12,008 nt of DNA, from assembly GCA_002104895.1 (NCBI GenBank), contig MCFG01000162.1, positions 127,501 through 139,508 on the forward strand, in the 5' to 3' direction. Each line of letters starts with the position of its first letter. The first letter of the stretch is position 1. Both the position numbers and the translations under genes were made by a program. The notes beneath the pieces are model-generated. The model had not been told where the DNA came from, did no database searches, and saw only the letters and a program-made list of their open reading frames with translations. Below, piece after piece: positions 1 to 8,798 of the stretch. Source of the stretch: Anaeromyces robustus (lineage: Eukaryota; Neocallimastigomycota; Neocallimastigomycetes; Neocallimastigales; Neocallimastigaceae).

Positions 1-816
1 TAAAAAAATAAAAAAAAAAAAAGAAAAGAAAAGGAATTTTTAAAATTATTAATACTATTATTATAGTTCTTATTATTATGTATCATTATTAATCTTTAAA
101 ATATTTATTATCATATTATCATACTATCGTATTATTAAATATTAAATATTAAATATTATTAATTATTTATTATTTATTATTTATTATCATAATCATCATA
201 CTATCTTAATATTTAAATATTTTATAATAATAAATAATAAATAATAATAAATATTAATTTTTAAATATTAATTATTAAAATATTTTTTTATTTTTTATTT
301 TTTTATTTTATTATTTTATTTTTATTAAACAAATATTAATATTAATATTATAGATTTTTTTAATGTTTTTCAAAGGTTAAAAATAATTAGATATAAATTA
401 AATGTATTTACCTAAAAAGTGAAAAGAAAAACTTTAATAAATATAATTATTCATTTATCCTATTTATTTAAATTTATTTTTTTTCCAATTAGATACCAAT
501 TAAAATTTACCCTATTAATATAGTTTATAATCATCAATAAATTGTACGCTAAAAAAATATATTAGTCATATATATTAATTAAAAACGTATTGCAGATCAT
601 TATTAAATAATCCTAAATATTTTTGTTTATTAAATGTAAATTAAAATATTAAAAAAAATTAAAATATTAAAAAAATAAAAAAAAAAAATTTTTTTTTTTT
701 TTATTTTTTTATATAAATATAAAAAAAATTTCCTTTAAGAAAATTAAAATTTTTGGCTTTAATTAAAAAATCCAAATATTTTTTAATTAATAAAAAGGAA
801 AAAAAAAAAAAAAAAA
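1..816. other. A/T-rich 5' flank of the dockerin gene, no gene seen
   Basis: This stretch has stops in all frames and is mostly A/T homopolymer and short-period repeat. Positions 133-157 hold a heptamer tract (TATTAAA, about 3.6 copies), followed by a TTATTTA-type tract near 162-186 and A/T tracts of the opposite sense near 225-255. Positions about 360-625 are of visibly higher complexity and could hold upstream regulatory sequence, but I recognise no specific site. The final 20 bases before the start codon are almost pure A with one GG, an A-rich leader of the kind common before start codons in very A/T-rich fungi. Confidence 0.6.
712..719 (+). promoter_or_regulatory. candidate TATA box (TATAAATA) of the dockerin gene
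   Basis: TATAAATA sits about 100 bases upstream of the ATG at 817, after a long T tract. It matches a good TATA consensus, but in sequence this A/T-rich such a match is expected often by chance. A second pure A/T stretch follows, then the A-rich leader. Transcript 5'-end mapping would decide. Confidence 0.25.
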
Positions 817-3800
817 ATGATAAAATTTGTTCCTCTATTGTCTTTATTATTTTTAAGCTCTAAATACGTTCAAGCTTTCAGTGACTGTAGTACTTGTAGA
901 GTAGTAACAGTTGATGATAATATTTATTGGGGTGTAGAAAACAATGACTGGTGCAGTAAGTAAAAACAATAAAAATAAAAAAATAAAATAAATTTAAAAA
1001 ATAATAAAAAAAAACAAATAAAAGGAAAAAAATAATAATAAAAATAATAAAAAAAAAGAATTTTTTTTTAAATTATATATAATTTTGGACTATAAATATG
1101 ATATATATATTTTAATAATATATAATATAGAATTATTATACATATTTTATATTTTTTTTAATTATATATAATATTGGATTATTATATATATTATATGTTT
1201 TTAATTATTAATATTATATTGGTTATATTTCTTTTTTATTTTCTTTTTTTTTTATTTTTGCAAATATAATTAATAATAATATATTAATTATTATGTTTTT
1301 TTATTATTAATACAATATTTTTTATTATATATATTATATATTTATATATATATATATTTTTTTTTTTTGAAATTTATTTATATCATATTAATATGATATT
1401 GGTTAATATTATTTACACTATAAAATTTTTTATATATAAAAGTTGTTCCCTCAACTTGTTCAAATGTTGTTGTTGATACAAGACAATGTTTCTCTGACCC
1501 AGATTATCCATGTTGTGAAGGTTGTAAAGTAATTCAAGAAGATAAAGATGGTAAATGGGGTTATGAAAATAATGAATGGTGTGGTATTAAAGATAGTTGT
1601 ACTGATGGAAGTGCTTCTAATAATAGAGAAAATCAATGTTTCTCTTACCCAGATTACCCATGTTGTAAAAGTTGTGTTGAAGTTTATGAAGATGATTTAG
1701 GTAAATGGGGTATTGAAAATGATGTATGGTGTGGTATTAAAGATAGTTGTAATAAACAAAATAATTTCTCTGGTGAAGCTGATTTCTATGTTGCCACTAA
1801 TGGTGATGATTCAAATCCAGGTACCAAAGATGCTCCATTTGCATCTCTTGATAAAGCACGTCAAGCTGTAAGAAATGTTTCCAAAACTAAAAATATTATT
1901 GTAGAAATTGCTGATGGTTTCTATCCAGTAGATAAAACTATTAAATTTACTTCAGAAGATTCTGGTAATAATAGATCTACAATTTTATATAGAGCAGCTC
2001 AAGGAGCTAAACCAGTTATAAGTGGTGGTGAATTAATCACTGGTACATGGACTAAAGCTACAGAAGTTAATTGGCTTCGTAATGGACTTACAGCTTATAA
2101 AACTCCACTTAAAAGAGATAAAAAACTTCGTGCTATTTATGTTAATGGAGATAGAGCAGATATGACTTCTAAAAAAATTAAACCAAGTGGTAAATCAGGT
2201 AATTATTCCGTTAGAAAGGGACAAGCTTCTTGGGCTTGGAATTCTCGTAATGGTATGGCTGATGCTGTTATTTTCCCTTCCAATGCAGGTTTATCCGCAA
2301 ATACACGTAATCCACAAAATATTGAACTTGATTCTTCTTCTACATGGGCAAGACAAATTGTTTGTGTCAATACTCTTTCTAATGGTAATGGTGGTGTAGT
2401 TGCTAATCTTCAAATGCCATATGGTGCTTTTGCTCAAAATCTTGGTTGGGGAACAGCTTATTCCCCAACTTCTGAAAATACCGTAACCAACGTTTTTGAA
2501 TGGTTAAGTAATCCAGGTCAATTTTATTTTGATCAACAAGGAAGTACTTTATATTACATTCCACGTAATGGTGAAAATATTAATGATATTGAAGTAGTTG
2601 TACCAAAACTTGATACTATTTTAGAAATGAGAGGTAATACCCCACTTAGTAGTTATGTTCAAAATATTATATTTGATGGAATTACCTTTGCCTATTCCGA
2701 TTGGAATCTTTACGAACTTAATGATAATGGTAAACTTTCTCATGGTTATGCTTCTGTACAAGGTGCTATTGTTATGGCTGCCTTTGGTCAAGAAGATCAA
2801 CATAATGATATTTATCGTACTTATGATGTACCCGTTTCTGCTATTTACATTAATTCTTCAAGAAATATTAAGTTTATTAATGGTGAAATAAGACATACTG
2901 GTAGTCTTGGTATTCATCTTGAAAATGATGTTAATGATATTGATGTTACTGGTAATTATATTGCTAAAACTAGTGGTGCTGGTATTGTTATTGGTCATCC
3001 AACTCATGTTTATGAAAATGATACCAATAATCATTCTGTTGGTTATGACTTTGCAGGTCCAGATAAGGAAAAGTTTAAGAGAGGTACCGAATCCGTTCCA
3101 AAGAATATTTCCGTTACTAATAATTATTTACTTGAAAATTGTTATTCCTTCTCAGGTCATTCCCCAATCACATCCTTCTATACCTATAATCTTCAAGTTC
3201 TTCATAACTTTATTTATAAATGTTCTTACAGTGGTATGAGTATTGGTTGGGGTTGGTGTGAATTTGATGGTTTTGATGGTAGATCATTATATGGTATGAA
3301 TGCTAATCAATTTGATGGTTATAGTAAAGGTGCTGCAAGACTTATTGGTCTTCCAACTGAAACATCCAAGAATAATCATGTTAATTATAATAGAGTTGAA
3401 GAAATTTGTTCACTTCTTTCAGATGCTGGAGGTATTTATACTCTTGGTAAACAAGGTAATTCAGATTGGAGTGAATATTCTGAAATGAGTTATAATTATA
3501 TTAATTGTAAACGTCAAGGTCAACAAGCTGATGGTAGTAGAAGAGTAAATGGTTTCCATCCTGATGAAGGTAGTGCCTATATTAAATTTGATGGTAATGT
3601 AGTTACCAATATTGTTAATAATGTTTATGAACTTAATAATTGGAAGAGAAAGCATGATATGTCCGTTACCAATAGTTTCTCTAATACCGATCGTTCTGAA
3701 ACCACTGCTCCAAAATGTACTCTTGATCAATATGTTAATGGAGATTATATTTGGCCACTTAAAGGTTATGAAACTGTTTTATATTCTGGTCTTGAAGATG

Positions 3801-4588
3801 AATATGTTTATATGGTAGGTAAGGATGTTATGCCAGATACTTATTATGAACTTGCCTCTAATGTTAGATTATCTGCAGGAGATGAACTTCCAAGAAGAGG
3901 TTTATTAAAGGCTACCGATACTGTATGGCTTGCTCCAAAGGGAACTTCTTCCTTTAAAGAAGGATCTAATATGACAAAATCTGCAGGTAATGAAAAATCT
4001 ATGAAAGTTCCAAGTTCCCCAGGAGAATATAAAATGTATATTAAATATGCTAATGGATCCGTATCTCAACCATCTCAATTTACTCTTTATATTGGTAAAA
4101 GTAATAAGGCCGCTAATGTTGCTGATGGTAAAGATTATATGGTATCTAAAAAGCGTCCACTTACCCTTGAACTTGATCAAAATAATTATAACTTTAAACT
4201 TAATGGACAAAATGTAAATAATGGTTATAGTATTAGTACTACTGGAAGATGGACACTTCAAGCTCAATCCAAAGGTAATGGAGATTCCTTTACCGCTCTT
4301 TTCACAACAACAGTTACAGAAGCAAATAGAATTCTTACTAAGGATGTTACTGTAGGTAGTGAAGGTACTATTAAATTTGATGAAATTATATCAGATACCT
4401 CAAAAATAATTTGGATTGCTTCTAATAGTCTTACCGCTTTTGATGAAAGTGATCCATCTATTTCTTATGCTAAAGGTGGAAGTTCTTCAATGAAAGCACC
4501 AAAGAGTGCTGGTACCTATGTTCTTACTGTAACAGATGCTTATAAAAAGATTTTATCTACATCAGATGCTGTAGTTATTGTTAAATAA
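817..4588 (+). CDS. secreted dockerin-bearing right-handed beta-helix protein, GH141-like glycoside hydrolase candidate (2 exons: 817-955, 1443-4588)
   Basis: Joining 817-955 to 1443-4588 gives one open frame of 1094 residues. Residues 1-20 are a signal peptide (MIKFVPLL start, VQA end). Cys-rich fungal dockerins follow: a short one (about 24-52, WGVENNDWC) and two full ones (62-99 and 112-149, with CFS.PDYPCC, GKWG and WCGIKDSC). These normally bind the scaffoldin of fungal cellulosomes. A short linker leads to a beta-helix domain (about 160-845) opening with FYVATNGDDSNPGT and holding LRAIYVNGDRA (275-285), GSTLYYIPRNG, IIFDGITFAYSDW, SGMSIGWGW (about 644-651), SDAGGIYTLG (706-715) and HPDEGSAYI (752-760). 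That motif order resembles GH141-type proteins (known members: a fucosidase and a xylanase). D707 and D754/E755 are only candidate catalytic acids. Residues about 853-1094 hold two similar beta-rich modules. The start is fixed by the signal peptide; the first exon-2 ATG (2162) would lose the secretion and dockerin parts. The exact substrate is unknown; a pectin- or xylan-related target is possible. Confidence 0.9.
956..1442 (+). other. intron of the dockerin gene (487 nt, phase 1)
   Basis: The donor is GTAAGT at 956-961, directly after the first base of codon 47. The acceptor is AG at 1441-1442 after A/T-rich sequence. The codon is completed as A+TT (Ile) and the frame then runs unbroken to 4588. 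Without splicing, exon 1 hits a stop at 961-963, which lies inside the donor region. The intron falls just after the WC motif of the first dockerin. It contains degenerate copies of an AATTATATATAAT-TTGGA motif (about 1070-1090 and 1158-1175) and a perfect 20-base palindrome at 1380-1399, about 43 bases before the acceptor. Confidence 0.85.
1487..1750 (+). repeat. tandem dockerin-coding duplication (1487-1600 and 1637-1750)
   Basis: The two full dockerins are each 38 codons from first to last Cys, offset by exactly 50 codons. By hand count they differ at about 20 of 114 bases, with the 3' ends (TGGTGTGGTATTAAAGATAG) identical. The linker between them is residues 100-111 (TDGSASNNRENQ). This indicates a tandem duplication within the gene, or ongoing conversion between units. 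The shorter first unit, split by the intron, is much more diverged. Confidence 0.85.
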
Positions 4589-4594
4589 AATAAA
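4584..4594 (+). terminator. candidate polyadenylation signals (AATAAA at 4584 and 4589)
   Basis: AATAAA overlaps the stop codon at 4584-4589 and recurs at 4589-4594. An AATAAA this early would be unusual as the working signal, and the following 200 bases are so A-rich that many positions could serve. This is a weak call. 3'-end reads would be needed to find the real cleavage site. Confidence 0.2.
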
Positions 4595-4649
4595 ATAATA
4601 ATAATAGAGAAAAAAAAATATAATTTATGTAAAAAAAAAATAAAAAAAA

Positions 4650-4720
4650 CGAAAAAACGAAAAAACGAAAAAAGCAAAAAAAAACGAAAAAACGAAAAAA
4701 GCAAAAAAAAAAAACGAAAA
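4650..4720 (+). repeat. CGAAAAAA octamer repeat with a higher-order unit
   Basis: CG dinucleotides occur at 4650, 4658, 4666, 4685, 4693 and 4715 in an otherwise almost pure A tract, with GC at 4674 and 4701. The spacing is 8 within blocks. The 18-base block CGAAAAAACGAAAAAAGC occurs at 4658-4675 and again at 4685-4702, so there is a higher-order repeat. It lies about 60 bases after the dockerin gene stop and is probably within its 3' UTR or just beyond. Confidence 0.8.
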
Positions 4721-4901
4721 ACAACATAAAAGAAAAAAAAAATAGACGAAGAACAAAACAATACAAAAACAAAAAAAAAAAAAAAAAAAAAAAAAGAAAC
4801 AATTTATAACATTTTTTTTTTATAATCCAAATTTATTATTGTCAAATATTACAAAAAGGAGAAAAAAAACCCTAGATGGGTAATAAAATAATAATAATAA
4901 G

Positions 4902-4936
4902 CCATTTTATATAATGTTAAACGTCATATAAAATGG
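4902..4936. repeat. long inverted repeat / hairpin
   Basis: CCATTTTATAT at 4902-4912 pairs perfectly with ATATAAAATGG at 4926-4936. After one A-C mismatch, four more pairs (one a T-G wobble) continue to a 3-base loop at 4918-4920. On the + strand this gives an 11-bp perfect stem, or about 15 paired positions over 35 bases. It is bounded by GC pairs, rare in this spacer. It could be a MITE remnant, a cruciform or an RNA structure; I see no target-site duplication or coding context. Confidence 0.75.
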
Positions 4937-5070
4937 TATATATAAAAATATTTTTTATATTTACGATTTACCAATTTTTTTTTTTTTTAGTTAAATATAT
5001 TTTTTACTTTTTTTTTAAAAACCATTTAAAAAAAAAAATTTACTATTATGTTTATATATTATATTATATT

Positions 5071-5097
5071 ATATTATATTGAAATGTAATATAATAT
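5071..5097. repeat. A/T hairpin after an ATATT pentamer run
   Basis: An ATATT pentamer run (about 5056-5080) ends in ATATTATATT (5071-5080). This pairs perfectly with AATATAATAT (5088-5097) across a 7-base loop, GAAATGT. It is likely a by-product of pentamer slippage on both strands. Confidence 0.6.
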
Positions 5098-5764
5098 ATA
5101 TAATTTTTATTATATATAAATAGATAGATAAAATAGATGAATACAATAAGTAAATAAAATAAAATAAAATAAAAATAAATATAAATAAATATAAATATAA
5201 ATAAAAATAATATATAGATTAAATATAAATTACAAATTAGACAAATAAAAATAAAAATAAAAAAATATAAAATATAAATATATAAAATATATAAAAAATA
5301 TATAAAATTTATATTTAAAATAATATAAATATATATAAAAAAAAAAATTAAAAAATATATATTTATAAATGGTAGAGGAACAAAAACAAAAAACACAAAA
5401 AAAAAACCCGTTTACTTATTTATTTATTTTTGTAAACTATTTATAAAAAAAAACTAAAACTAAAAAAAAAAACTAAAAAAAAAAAAAAAATAAGAGAAAA
5501 AAAAAGAAAAGAAAAAACAAAACAAAAACAAAAACAAAATATTTATTAAATAAATAAATAAAAAAAAAATCTTTTAAATAAAAAAAAATATGAAAAAAAA
5601 AAAAAAAAAAAAACTTATTTTAAATTATTTTATATAATGTATGTGTGTATTTTTATTTGTATTTTTTATTTAGTTATTAATTTAATAAAATTTTTAATAA
5701 TTGAAAAATAAAGGAAGGAAAGAAGGAAGGTTATTTTTTTTTTTTAATAAAAGATAAAAGATAA

Positions 5765-5788
5765 TTTTATCATTTTATCATTTTATCA
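5765..5788 (+). repeat. TTTTATCA tandem repeat, 3 copies
   Basis: Three perfect TTTTATCA octamers run 5765-5772, 5773-5780 and 5781-5788. Immediately upstream, AAGATAAAAGATAA (about 5751-5764) is a near reverse complement, so the block can fold back on itself. No function is evident. Confidence 0.7.
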
Positions 5789-7003
5789 TTTTTTCTATTG
5801 TTATTATTATTAGAAAGAAAAGAACTTTTATTAAAAATAGAAAAAAACAATATTAATAATCATAGTATAAATTTGTATAAAATGTTATATACAATAATTA
5901 ATATATTAATTACATATATTATTAATTATTAAATATATATTAAATATTAAATATATATTAATTACTAAATAAAAAAGAGGAAAAATTTTGTTTTTTATTT
6001 TATGCTATTGTAGTAATTTTTTAAAAAAAAATAAATAAAAAAATATTTTTGGGGAAATAATATTTTTTTTAAAAAAAAAAAAAAGAAAAAAGAAAAAAAT
6101 AATTATAATAAATTATCATAATAATAATCATAATAATAATATATTTATATTTTTTTTCTTTAATTATATTTATAATGATAATTAAATTTTAATTTAAAAA
6201 TAAAAAAATAAAATAAAATAAAATAAAATAAAATCATATCATAATCAAATTTAAAAAAGAAAAAAAAATATTATAGATATTAATTTAATGGGTGTGTGTG
6301 TACAATACAATAATATTTCTATATTTATTTATTGATTTATTTTTTCTTTATAGTTGTTTAATAATAAATTACATATAATTTTAAAATAAATTAGCTTTAA
6401 CTGTTTTTTTTTATTTCTAATGTAATAAATAAATATTTTTTTATTTTATTTCCTTTTTTTTTTATTTTGTTTTAAATTAATGAAATAACTTAATAGTTTT
6501 TTGTTTTTTGTTTTTTTTTTTAATTCTATATATTTATATAAAATTAAATAATAATAATATTATTATTATTATTTATATAATATCTATTGTTTTTTTTTTT
6601 TTTTTATCGTTAACTATTTAATACATCTAAAAAATAATAATTATCTTTTTTTTTTTTATCTAAAAAAATAATAATTATTATATATATACATTTTTTTTAT
6701 GAACCAAAAAAAAAATAATAATAATAATAATAAAATTAATAATTATTATTTCTTTTTCAAATCTTAAAAATAATAATTCCTAATTTTATTAATATATATA
6801 TATATTATACTAAATATATATATATACGTTTTTAATGTTTTTAATGTTTTTTTTTTTAATTTTTTTTTTCTTACTTAAAAAAAAAATTACCTATCTATTA
6901 TATTATTATTATTATTAATTGTTAATTGTTAATAATAATTTATGCATTTTTTTATTATATTTATTCATCTATAATTTATTTATTGTTTTTTTTTTCTTTT
7001 TAC

Positions 7004-7027
7004 TTATCTATTTATCTATTTATCTAT
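7004..7027 (+). repeat. TTATCTAT tandem repeat, 3 copies
   Basis: Three perfect TTATCTAT octamers lie just beyond the 3' end of the minus-strand esterase gene, so on the coding strand they read ATAGATAA. They probably fall in that gene's 3' UTR or just after it. The run then continues as TATT-type simple sequence to about 7098. Confidence 0.7.
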
Positions 7028-7100
7028 TTATTTTTTTTTATTTTTTTATTTTTTTTTGTTTTAATTATTATTTATTTATTTATTTATTTTATTTATTTTA

Positions 7101-8195
7101 TTAAAGTCTAACAATTTGCATAAATAATTGTTCCATATCTGATTTACTAGTTCTAGCACCATCAGTAAGAGTAACATGATCTTGACCTTCTTTTTCAACA
7201 TAATTAATAATAGTAGTTGGAGAGACACGACGAATTTGTTCCATAAAGTTATAAGCAGATGATTTTGGAATAATTTTATCGGCTGTACCCCAATAGAAAT
7301 TAAATTTTTTAGTACCTAAATTTGAAATAGAATTACTCTTTAATTGTTTTAAAATATTGGTTGGTGAGAAATTTTCTGAATCAAAAAGTGAAGTAATAAA
7401 GGAATTTGCAGAACCATCATAACCATCATAAGCTAAGGCATTAAGAATATCATAATCATCAAAATCATATGGTCCACTAAATAAAACAGCTTTTTCAATT
7501 TTTGGTAATGGACCTAAATTTTCATTTGGATTTTTTATACCTAATGTAGATTTTAAAAGAGTTAAAGCTACTAAATGTGAACCAGAAGATTGACCAACAA
7601 TAGTAATTTTATTAACATCACCACCATATCTAGATATGTTATTATAAGTCCAAATAATTGAACGATAAACATCATCAATCATACCTTCAACTTTTGATTT
7701 TGGGAATAATGGATAATTTGGTATAACAGCAACATATTTTTCTTTAATAAATAAGGAACCTATTTTACTATATTCTAATTTATCACCAATTACCCATGAA
7801 CCTCCATGAACAAAAACAACTACAGGTTTTAAATTTCTAGTATCTTTTTTATCATAATAAACATCTAATTTAGTTGTTCCTCCAAAATCAATATCTAATC
7901 TATTTTTTTATATATATAATAGAAATTTAAATAATAATAATAATAATAATAATAAATATATAAATATATGTATATATATTTAATATTTTATTAATCAATT
8001 ATTGATAGATATATTATATATTATATTATATTATATATATTATATATTTCATAAATGATATTATTAATATAATTTTTACTCTTTATTTTTTTCTATAGCT
8101 AAATTAGCAATATTTTTAATTCTTGGAATAATAAGTCCAGCTTGAACATTTAATACTACAAGAAGTATTAAAAAGAAAGAAGTTATTGATTTCAT
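7101..8195 (-). CDS. secreted alpha/beta-hydrolase esterase, BD-FAE / isoprenylcysteine-methylesterase-like (2 exons: 8195-8080, 7899-7101)
   Basis: Joining 8195-8080 to 7899-7101 on the minus strand gives 304 residues. Residues 1-19 are a signal peptide (MKSITSFFLILL..., cleavage after VQA). HGGSW at 70-74 is the oxyanion-hole motif, and GQSSGSH at 141-147 is the nucleophile elbow with Ser143. The likely acid is Asp246 (WGTADKIIP) and the histidine His280 (EGQDHVTL), so the triad is complete. The stretch from HGG through YGGDVNKITIVGQSSG, then FSGPYD and NFSPTNIL, follows the layout of plant isoprenylcysteine methylesterases and the BD-FAE group of acetyl/feruloyl esterases. The signal peptide and the genomic setting favour a cell-wall or extracellular carboxylester hydrolase over a prenylcysteine enzyme. 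Unlike its neighbour it has no dockerin. The exact substrate cannot be told. The internal Met at 7682 is residue 112 and cannot be the start, because it would remove HGGSW. Confidence 0.88.
7900..8079 (-). other. intron of the esterase gene (180 nt, phase 2)
   Basis: On the minus strand the donor is GTAAAA starting at 8079 and the acceptor AG is at 7901-7900. The split codon is GA+A (Glu39). A second AG five bases further (7896-7895) would give an immediate stop, so the first is right. Unspliced reading stops right after residue 39. The intron carries a run of AAT triplets on the + strand (about 7931-7955, ATT on the coding strand) and AT-dinucleotide stretches, so its length may vary between alleles. 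Confidence 0.85.
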
Positions 8196-8410
8196 TTTTA
8201 TTATTTTTTTATTAATTTTTATATTTTTTTATTTTTATTTTTATTTTTTTTTTTATTTTTTTTATTTATTTATTCAATATCAATTTTTTCTTAATAAATT
8301 ATTGAATCTTATATCTTTAATTATTATATAATAATATAATAATATAATAATTTATAATATTTTAAAAAAAAATTGAGACTAAAATAAATAAAAAAAAAGA
8401 TATAATTTGA

Positions 8411-8420
8411 CTTTTATATA
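8411..8420 (-). promoter_or_regulatory. candidate TATA box (TATATAAAAG) of the esterase gene
   Basis: Read on the minus strand, TATATAAAAG is a good TATA match about 215 bases upstream of the ATG at 8195. The G and the following GTCAAATT are unusual for the surrounding sequence, which makes it slightly better than a chance A/T match. The implied leader would be long and A-rich (8196-8280 is mostly T on the + strand). Confidence 0.25.
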
Positions 8421-8563
8421 CTTTTTTTTTTATAATACAATATAATAATATAATAATAAATTAACCTTTTTTTTTTTTTTTTTTTAATTAAAAATTACCA
8501 AAATTATTAATTTATTTATTTTAAAATTTCAACTCATTCCTTTTTTTTTTTTTTTTTTTAAAC

Positions 8564-8645
8564 TAATAAATAATAAGAAATAATAAATATTATATATAAT
8601 AAATAATAAATAATAAATAATAAATATTATAAATAATAAATAATA
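8564..8645 (+). repeat. AATAAAT heptamer array
   Basis: Repeated TAATAAA/AATAAAT heptamers with interruptions (AAG, ATTATATATA, TTATAAA) run through this segment; the cleanest run is 8597-8626. It faces the reverse-complement array at 8764-8798, with about 120 bases between them, so the pair makes a large imperfect inverted repeat. Confidence 0.75.
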
Positions 8646-8763
8646 GCAATATTGTGTAACCGATCACCATTTTCTTTTTAATATATTAAAAAAATAATAT
8701 TAATAATTAATAATAATAATAATAATAAATTCAATTTAATATAATATAAAATAATATAAAATA

Positions 8764-8798
8764 TTATTTATTATTTATTATTTATTATTTATTATTTA
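8764..8798 (+). repeat. TTATTTA heptamer array, 5 copies
   Basis: Five perfect consecutive TTATTTA heptamers are present. They are the reverse complement of the TAAATAA heptamers at 8564-8645. Confidence 0.85.

Larger units (their letters stand above)
4589..7100. other. convergent intergenic spacer, no gene seen
   Basis: About 2.5 kb lies between the stop codons of two convergent genes. It is A/T homopolymer and short repeats with few G or C, so open frames here are products of lysine/phenylalanine-coding low-complexity runs. Notable islands are the CG-punctuated A tract at 4650-4720, a long hairpin at 4902-4936, a 10-bp hairpin at 5071-5097, a GGAA-rich purine run at 5713-5730, three TTTTATCA units at 5765-5788, an ATAAA/AAAAT tract near 6205-6234, a 24-bp palindrome at 6547-6570 and three TTATCTAT units at 7004-7027. 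The 3' UTRs of both flanking genes must lie here. Confidence 0.7.

Noticed and set aside
2187-4267. Open frames overlapping the dockerin gene in other frames and on the minus strand (for example 2907-3239 + and 3905-4267 -)
   Set aside because: They are Leu/Ile/Met-rich shadows caused by the biased codon use of the real gene, with no domain, leader or splice logic of their own.
4540-4802. Two minus-strand open frames made almost wholly of Phe with some Leu, Arg and Val
   Set aside because: They read the opposite strand of the A tracts with regular CG dinucleotides, so the peptide is low-complexity and one frame runs back into the end of the dockerin gene.
4869-4881. ACCC-TAGAT-GGGT mini-hairpin and a telomere-like AAACCCTA
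   Set aside because: The stem is only 4 bp and there is a single copy of the telomere-like motif, so neither is meaningful.
5064-5396. 110-codon minus-strand open frame rich in Ile, Tyr and Phe
   Set aside because: It is composed of A/T simple repeat with no membrane-protein pattern beyond composition, and no start context or splice support.
6919-7111. Two overlapping plus-strand open frames rich in Ile, Phe, Leu and Tyr
   Set aside because: They lie in TTTATTTA-type repeat and run into the 3' end of the esterase gene on the other strand.
8644-8674. Possible tRNA or small RNA gene in the mixed-composition island
   Set aside because: No cloverleaf arms, A or B box, or terminator pattern can be built from it.
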